Positions 60,629 to 64,000 of a stretch of 64,000 nucleotides of DNA are shown piece by piece. The DNA lies in contig NZ_WHNZ01000078.1 in the NCBI RefSeq assembly GCF_013141725.1, forward strand, positions 1 through 64,000, given 5' to 3'. How positions within the stretch are numbered: the stretch's first letter is position 1; every line of letters begins with the position of its first letter. The position numbers and the translations under genes are program-made. The notes beneath the pieces were generated by a model. That model made no database searches, was not told the DNA's origin, and worked only from the letters and a program-made list of their open reading frames with translations. The DNA comes from Paenibacillus planticolens (GTDB taxonomy: Bacteria; Bacillota; Bacilli; Paenibacillales; NBRC-103111).

Positions 60629-61792
60629 ATGAAGCAACTTATAATTCACTGCGCACCGGAACTTACACAAGCGGCTTTGCTGGAAGAGGGTCGCCTTGTT
60701 GAGTATGATTCGCAGTATCCGCTTGATTCCCAAAGAGCAGGCAGCATCTACATGGGTCGCATCGTCAATGTACTTCCCGGCATGCAAGCAGCATTCGTCG
60801 ATATTGGACTTGCGAAGAATGCCTTTCTTTATATAGACGATCTCCTCCCTGTCCATTTGGACAAGCAACCGAAAATTAAACCCTCCATAACGGAACTTGC
60901 CGAAGTGGGGCAGACACTCATGGTACAGGTATCGAAGGATCCGCAAGGCACTAAGGGTGCCAGAGTAACAACTCATGTTTCTATCCCTGGCCGCTGGATT
61001 GTGTACATGCCAGGCGCCGATTACATTGCAATCTCCCGAAAAATCGATTTGGAAGCCGAAAGACAGCGCCTCAAGCAGTTGGCAGAGGGCAATTTACTTC
61101 CGGGTGAAGGGGTTATCCTGCGTACAGGCTCGCTCGGTCAAAGCGAAGAAGCGATCCGTGACGATTTGCAAAACTTGCGGGATCTGTGGCAAACTATCCA
61201 ATCCAAAGCGCATGGGGCAGAGGCTCCCGAGCAGCTTTATCAGGATCTTGATCTTTTGCCGCGGTTAGCCCGAGATGTTATTACTTCGGATGTGAATGAA
61301 GTTTGGCTTAATGATGCCAAGGTATTTGAAGAAATGAGACAATTGCTTCGCAAGCAGCACCCAAGCTGGCGGGGGCGAATCGCTTTTTACGACCGGAAAA
61401 TTCCTCTGTTTGATCAATTTGGCGTAACGGAACAACTGAATCAGAGCTTTAGACGCAAGATTTGGCTGCCAAGCGGGGGATATTTGATTATTGATCAAAC
61501 CGAAGCGCTCACAGTTATTGATGTGAACACAGGCAGATATACCGGTTCCATTGATCTGGAACAGACGGTTACGGATATTAATCGAGAAGCGGCAAGTGAA
61601 GTTCCGAGACTTTTGCGTCTTCGGAATATAAGAGGCATTATTATCGTTGATTTTATCGATATGACTTCAGAGGCAAACCGCGCCGCGGTCATGGAAAATA
61701 TCACGCAGGCTGTGCGCAAAGATCGTTCCAAAACGATTATCGTTGGCTGGACGAGGCTGGGTTTGCTTGAGATGACGCGAAAACGCAAATAA
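60629..61792 (+). CDS. RNase E/G-family endoribonuclease, short form
   Basis: A 387-residue protein. An S1 domain (about 35-115: AGSIYMGRIVNVLPGMQAAF) is followed by RNase H-like and DNase I-like regions. The catalytic Asp residues are present in TVIDVNTGRY and IIIVDFIDM. It ends at GLLEMTRKRK, exactly where E. coli RNase G/E continues into the zinc-link CPxC motif and small domain, so those parts are missing. The downstream sequence shows no frame continuing them. The ATG follows TGAGGTGAACGTGT. B. subtilis has no equivalent here. Confidence 0.88.
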   Translation: MKQLIIHCAPELTQAALLEEGRLVEYDSQYPLDSQRAGSIYMGRIVNVLPGMQAAFVDIGLAKNAFLYIDDLLPVHLDKQPKIKPSITELAEVGQTLMVQVSKDPQGTKGARVTTHVSIPGRWIVYMPGADYIAISRKIDLEAERQRLKQLAEGNLLPGEGVILRTGSLGQSEEAIRDDLQNLRDLWQTIQSKAHGAEAPEQLYQDLDLLPRLARDVITSDVNEVWLNDAKVFEEMRQLLRKQHPSWRGRIAFYDRKIPLFDQFGVTEQLNQSFRRKIWLPSGGYLIIDQTEALTVIDVNTGRYTGSIDLEQTVTDINREAASEVPRLLRLRNIRGIIIVDFIDMTSEANRAAVMENITQAVRKDRSKTIIVGWTRLGLLEMTRKRK

Positions 61793-61796
61793 AACA

Positions 61797-61826
61797 TTGC
61801 ATATCAAAATATATCTGTGATATAAT
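61797..61826 (+). promoter_or_regulatory. sigma-A promoter of the rplU operon
   Basis: TTGCAT (61797-61802), an 18-bp spacer and TATAAT (61821-61826), with TGA directly before the -10 (extended -10). It lies immediately after the RNase E/G stop codon. Confidence 0.75.
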
Positions 61827-61832
61827 ACTCGG

Positions 61833-61945
61833 AGTGTGTTGTTTAGGCATGCTGTAACCGCGCGAAACGGGTTCAAGCACGGCATTGGATATTTATCCAC
61901 GGCCGTCACCTGGACAAGGCGAGTCTGAGACATGAGGAGGTCATG
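61833..61945 (+). ncRNA. ribosomal protein L21 leader
   Basis: The 113-nt leader between the promoter and rplU is GC-rich and structured: CGCGCGAAACGGGTTC, then CACGGCATTGGATATTTATC and CACGGCCGTCACC. It sits where the L21 leader RNA of Firmicutes is found, a presumed autoregulatory site for L21. Assigned by position and general resemblance. Confidence 0.65.
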
Positions 61946-61949
61946 AAAA

Positions 61950-62261
61950 ATGTACGCAATTATTGAAACTGGTGGTAAACAGTACAAAGTTCAAGAGGGC
62001 GATGTTCTTTACATCGAAAAATTGAACGCAGCTGAAGGTGAAGTTGTTTCTTTTGATCGTGTGCTTATGGTATCCAAAGAGAGCGGCGTAGTTGTAGGTG
62101 CTCCATTGGTATCCGGTGCTGCAGTATCCGCGAAAGTGGAGAAACACGGCAAAGGCGCGAAAGTTATCGTGTATAAGTACAAACCGAAAAAGAACTACCA
62201 CAAAAAGCAAGGTCATCGTCAACCATACACAAGAGTTGTAGTTGAGAAAATCCAAGCGTAA
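61950..62261 (+). CDS. rplU: 50S ribosomal protein L21
   Basis: A 103-residue ribosomal protein, MYAIIETGGKQYKVQEGDVL, with the C-terminal signature YKPKKNYHKKQGHRQPYTRV. It binds 23S rRNA. GAGGAGGTCATGAAAA precedes the ATG. First gene of rplU-prp-rpmA. Confidence 0.98.
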   Translation: MYAIIETGGKQYKVQEGDVLYIEKLNAAEGEVVSFDRVLMVSKESGVVVGAPLVSGAAVSAKVEKHGKGAKVIVYKYKPKKNYHKKQGHRQPYTRVVVEKIQA

Positions 62262-62272
62262 GAGGCGGCCTT

Positions 62273-62626
62273 ATGATCTACGTGACCATAAAGCGTCTAG
62301 TACCGGATTCACCTCAAATTGTATCTTTTGTAGTGGAAGGCCATGCTGAATATGACGTACCTGGCAAAGACCTAGTCTGCGCTGCAGTATCGGCGGTTAC
62401 GTTCGGTACATATAATTCGATTGAATCGCTAACGGGTGTCATTCCCATTCACGAGATGAAGCGGGGCTTCATGGATATTACGATACCAGAGAGCGCTCGT
62501 GCTGTACCGGAGAATTGGAATAAAGTCCAGGTGATTCTGGAATCGATGGTCGTCATGCTACAAACCATTGCAGAAAATTACGGTGACTATATAACGATTG
62601 AAATAATCTATCACAAAGGAGGATAA
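62273..62626 (+). CDS. prp: ribosomal-processing cysteine protease Prp
   Basis: A 117-residue cysteine protease (YsxB family). The catalytic His24 and Cys36 lie in EGHAEYDVPGKDLVCAAVSA. Prp removes the N-terminal extension of L27; the L27 gene immediately downstream has that extension, so enzyme and substrate are adjacent. AAGAGGCGGCCTT precedes the ATG. Confidence 0.95.
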   Translation: MIYVTIKRLVPDSPQIVSFVVEGHAEYDVPGKDLVCAAVSAVTFGTYNSIESLTGVIPIHEMKRGFMDITIPESARAVPENWNKVQVILESMVVMLQTIAENYGDYITIEIIYHKGG

Positions 62627-62630
62627 CATC

Positions 62631-62942
62631 ATGTTGAAATTGGATCTCCAGTTTTTCGCTTCCAAGAAGGGTGTAGGTTCCACAAAGAACGGACGTGACT
62701 CACACTCTAAGCGCCTTGGCGCAAAACGTGCTGACGGTCAAACCGTTACTGCGGGAAGCATTCTCTATCGCCAACGCGGTACGAAAATTCACCCAGGAAC
62801 GAACGTGGGCATTGGTTCGGACGATACACTTTTCGCTTTAGTACAAGGCGTAGTGAAATTCGAGCGTTTAGGCCGCGATCGCAAAAAAGTGAGTGTATAC
62901 CCAGTTGATGTAGCTCCTGTGGCTGCAGCTCTAGAAGCGTAA
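62631..62942 (+). CDS. rpmA: 50S ribosomal protein L27 with Prp-cleavable N-terminus
   Basis: A 103-residue ribosomal protein. Residues 1-10, MLKLDLQFFA, form the Firmicute-type extension cut by Prp before SKKGVGSTKNGRDS. Further signature: GAKRADGQTVTAGSILYRQR. The mature N-terminus reaches the peptidyl-transferase centre. AAAGGAGGATAACATC precedes the ATG. Confidence 0.98.
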   Translation: MLKLDLQFFASKKGVGSTKNGRDSHSKRLGAKRADGQTVTAGSILYRQRGTKIHPGTNVGIGSDDTLFALVQGVVKFERLGRDRKKVSVYPVDVAPVAAALEA

Positions 62943-62946
62943 TGAG

Positions 62947-62985
62947 AATCCCTGGCGAGCGATAAGCCCGTCAGGGATTTTTTCC
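62947..62985 (+). terminator. terminator after rpmA
   Basis: AATCCCTG (62947-62954) pairs with CAGGGATT (62972-62979), followed by TTTTTCC. Confidence 0.8.
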
Positions 62986-62996
62986 TAATAAGAAGC

Positions 62997-63052
62997 AAAC
63001 CTCTAAACGCGGTCGCTCATTTCCGAATGGCCAAGGGCAGAGGTTTTCTCAT
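62997..63052 (+). terminator. second stem-loop between rpmA and spo0B
   Basis: AAACCTCT (62997-63004) pairs with AGAGGTTT (63039-63046), with an inner stem CATT-TCCG-AATG, followed by TCTCATTTG. Confidence 0.55.
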
Positions 63053-63130
63053 TTGTTTGGTGACGTTTGCAAGATAGCCATGCTATACTTGATGGACGGT
63101 TACAAAGCGGGAGAACGGAGCGGACATGGG

Positions 63131-63886
63131 ATGAAACGAGTGGTCAGCGCACAAGTTTATTTATTGGCACTTGTGCTCATTGGATTAACGGGGATGATGT
63201 TTCTGGAACCCTGGATCGTCAGGGCGGCATTGCTCCTAATCATCGTTATTTGCGGCTACGCAGCTTTCAAACTGCAAGTAAGCAGCGTTAAAGAGAGACG
63301 GAATCAAGAGCTTCGGGAGCAGGAAGATCTTGCTCAGAGAAATTTGATTCAGGTGATCAACCGATTGCGTCACGATTGGATGAACGATACCCAAATATTA
63401 TTTGGCTATATTCAGCTGAAGAAGTTTGATAATTTACAGCCTTATATGGAAAAAATAAAAATGAATATGCAGCAGGAAAGCAATCTTTCCAAGCTGGGCA
63501 TCCCTTCGTTAATTGCTTATTTGCTCATATTCCGAGTTCAGTCGAAGTCATTAGAGCTCGAAGTTGCGTTAGATGAAGAGATTAACTTAGGACAACTTCC
63601 TCTGAGTGGCGGTCTGATTGAAAAATTGGTAAGGCAAACGGTTGAATGTGTGCAAATGCATGCGGCAGCGGGTGAGGATGAAAGCGGCAAACTAAGCTTG
63701 GAATTCGCACTTCAAGACGATGGCCTGCTGCTGGATTTCGTCTATCAAGGGCCTTATCAAAAAGAACGGCTCGAGAAAGCGGTTAAGGAAAGCGTGGGTA
63801 CTCAGGCGGGCTTATATTCACTCGAACATAATGATTGGCAAGAAGGAGAAGCAGTTATTACAATAAGGCTGCCGTTTCTTTTATAA
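63131..63886 (+). CDS. spo0B: Spo0B-like sporulation phosphotransferase with membrane hairpin
   Basis: A 251-residue protein. Two membrane helices (about 8-25 and 29-46) are followed by a Spo0B-type four-helix dimerisation domain with the phosphoacceptor His81 in INRLRHDWMNDTQILFGYIQ, then a degenerate ATPase-like C-terminal domain. Spo0B passes phosphate from Spo0F to Spo0A. The B. subtilis protein (192 residues) is cytosolic, so the membrane hairpin is notable. The ATG at 63131 has GGAGCGGACATGGG upstream; the frame is open to 63053. It lies before obg, as in B. subtilis. Confidence 0.88.
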   Translation: MKRVVSAQVYLLALVLIGLTGMMFLEPWIVRAALLLIIVICGYAAFKLQVSSVKERRNQELREQEDLAQRNLIQVINRLRHDWMNDTQILFGYIQLKKFDNLQPYMEKIKMNMQQESNLSKLGIPSLIAYLLIFRVQSKSLELEVALDEEINLGQLPLSGGLIEKLVRQTVECVQMHAAAGEDESGKLSLEFALQDDGLLLDFVYQGPYQKERLEKAVKESVGTQAGLYSLEHNDWQEGEAVITIRLPFLL

Positions 63887-63938
63887 TAGAGGGGTCTTTA
63901 ATTGAAGACCAAAGTCTTATCTTAGTTGAGGTGTTGAA

Positions 63939-64000
63939 ATGTTTGTAGATAAAGCGAAAGTGTTTGTAAAAGGCGGCGACGGCGGCGATGGATTAGTGGC
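63939..64000 (+). CDS. obg: GTPase Obg (5' end only)
   Basis: The first 20 codons, MFVDKAKVFVKGGDGGDGLV, match the glycine-rich Obg fold at the start of the ribosome-assembly GTPase Obg/CgtA. GAGGTGTTGAA precedes the ATG. The gene continues past the right edge. Adjacent spo0B-obg is the B. subtilis order. Confidence 0.95.
   Translation, partial: MFVDKAKVFVKGGDGGDGLV

Noticed and set aside
60629..61792. Frameshift or sequencing error truncating the RNase E/G gene
   Set aside because: The bases after the stop are the rplU promoter and leader; no alternative frame encodes the missing zinc-link.
1..64000. Prophage, insertion sequence, CRISPR or toxin-antitoxin module
   Set aside because: No transposase, integrase, phage, cas or toxin motifs were seen; gene order is conserved core chromosome throughout.

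Overview
The window is a continuous stretch of core chromosome from an endospore-forming, low-to-mid GC Gram-positive bacterium, most likely a Paenibacillus or close relative (inference). The evidence is the density of sporulation genes (gerE, gerM, lonB, cwlD-like, spoVID, spoIIB, spoIVFA/B, spo0B), an S-layer-homology amidase, a valS T-box, a Prp-cleavable L27, and a gene order that follows the Bacillus subtilis gerE...gerM-rph-rdgB...ysoA-tig-clpX-lonB-lonA-ysxC-hem...spoVID-valS-folC-spoIIB-maf-radC-mreBCD-minCD-spoIVFAB-rplU-prp-rpmA-spo0B-obg backbone. There are Paenibacillus-like rearrangements: clpP and ispG beside tig/clpX, hemEHY inserted before hemL, and rodA and an RNase E/G-family gene inside the mre/min/spoIVF/rplU block. 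No prophage, insertion sequence, CRISPR array or defence island is visible. Layout: 1-4.3 kb holds the start of gerE (minus strand, with a very good sigma-K promoter), a DUF6483-type gene, a methyltransferase, a metallo-beta-lactamase-fold hydrolase, a repeat-rich gap and an unusual double-length PgpA protein. 4.5-9.1 kb has gerM, rph and rdgB convergent with asnB. 9.2-11.2 kb carries small uncharacterised ORFs, tRNA-Arg(TCT) and a ysoA-like gene. 11.2-22.7 kb is the proteostasis block tig-clpP-clpX-ispG, a convergent deacetylase/amidase pair, lonB, lonA and ysxC. 22.9-24.9 kb has two genes I cannot name flanking speD. 25-37.3 kb is a nearly complete tetrapyrrole cluster, hemA-hemX-siroheme dehydrogenase-hemC-cobA/hemD fusion-hemB-hemE-hemH-hemY, then a minus-strand Crp-type regulator and hemL. 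37.3-37.9 kb is an array of 114-115 bp hairpin repeats. 38-41.9 kb carries a phosphodiester glycosidase, a 37-residue membrane ORF coupled to an RluA-type pseudouridine synthase, and spoVID. 42-51.8 kb has T-box-valS, folC, murC, spoIIB, an SLH amidase, a DUF4321 gene and maf. 51.9-58.4 kb is an Rrf2 regulator, radC, mreBCD, minCD and rodA. 58.8-64 kb is spoIVFAB, the short RNase E/G gene, the L21-leader rplU-prp-rpmA operon, a membrane-anchored Spo0B and the start of obg. Functionally the window links regulated proteolysis, heme/siroheme synthesis, cell shape and division, and spore development. I see no complete novel system. The best leads are the PgpA tandem duplication, the 114-bp hairpin array, the coupled 37-aa membrane ORF, the short RNase E/G protein, the transmembrane Spo0B, a perfect operator-like palindrome before the Rrf2 gene, and two mini-genes near 9.7 kb.
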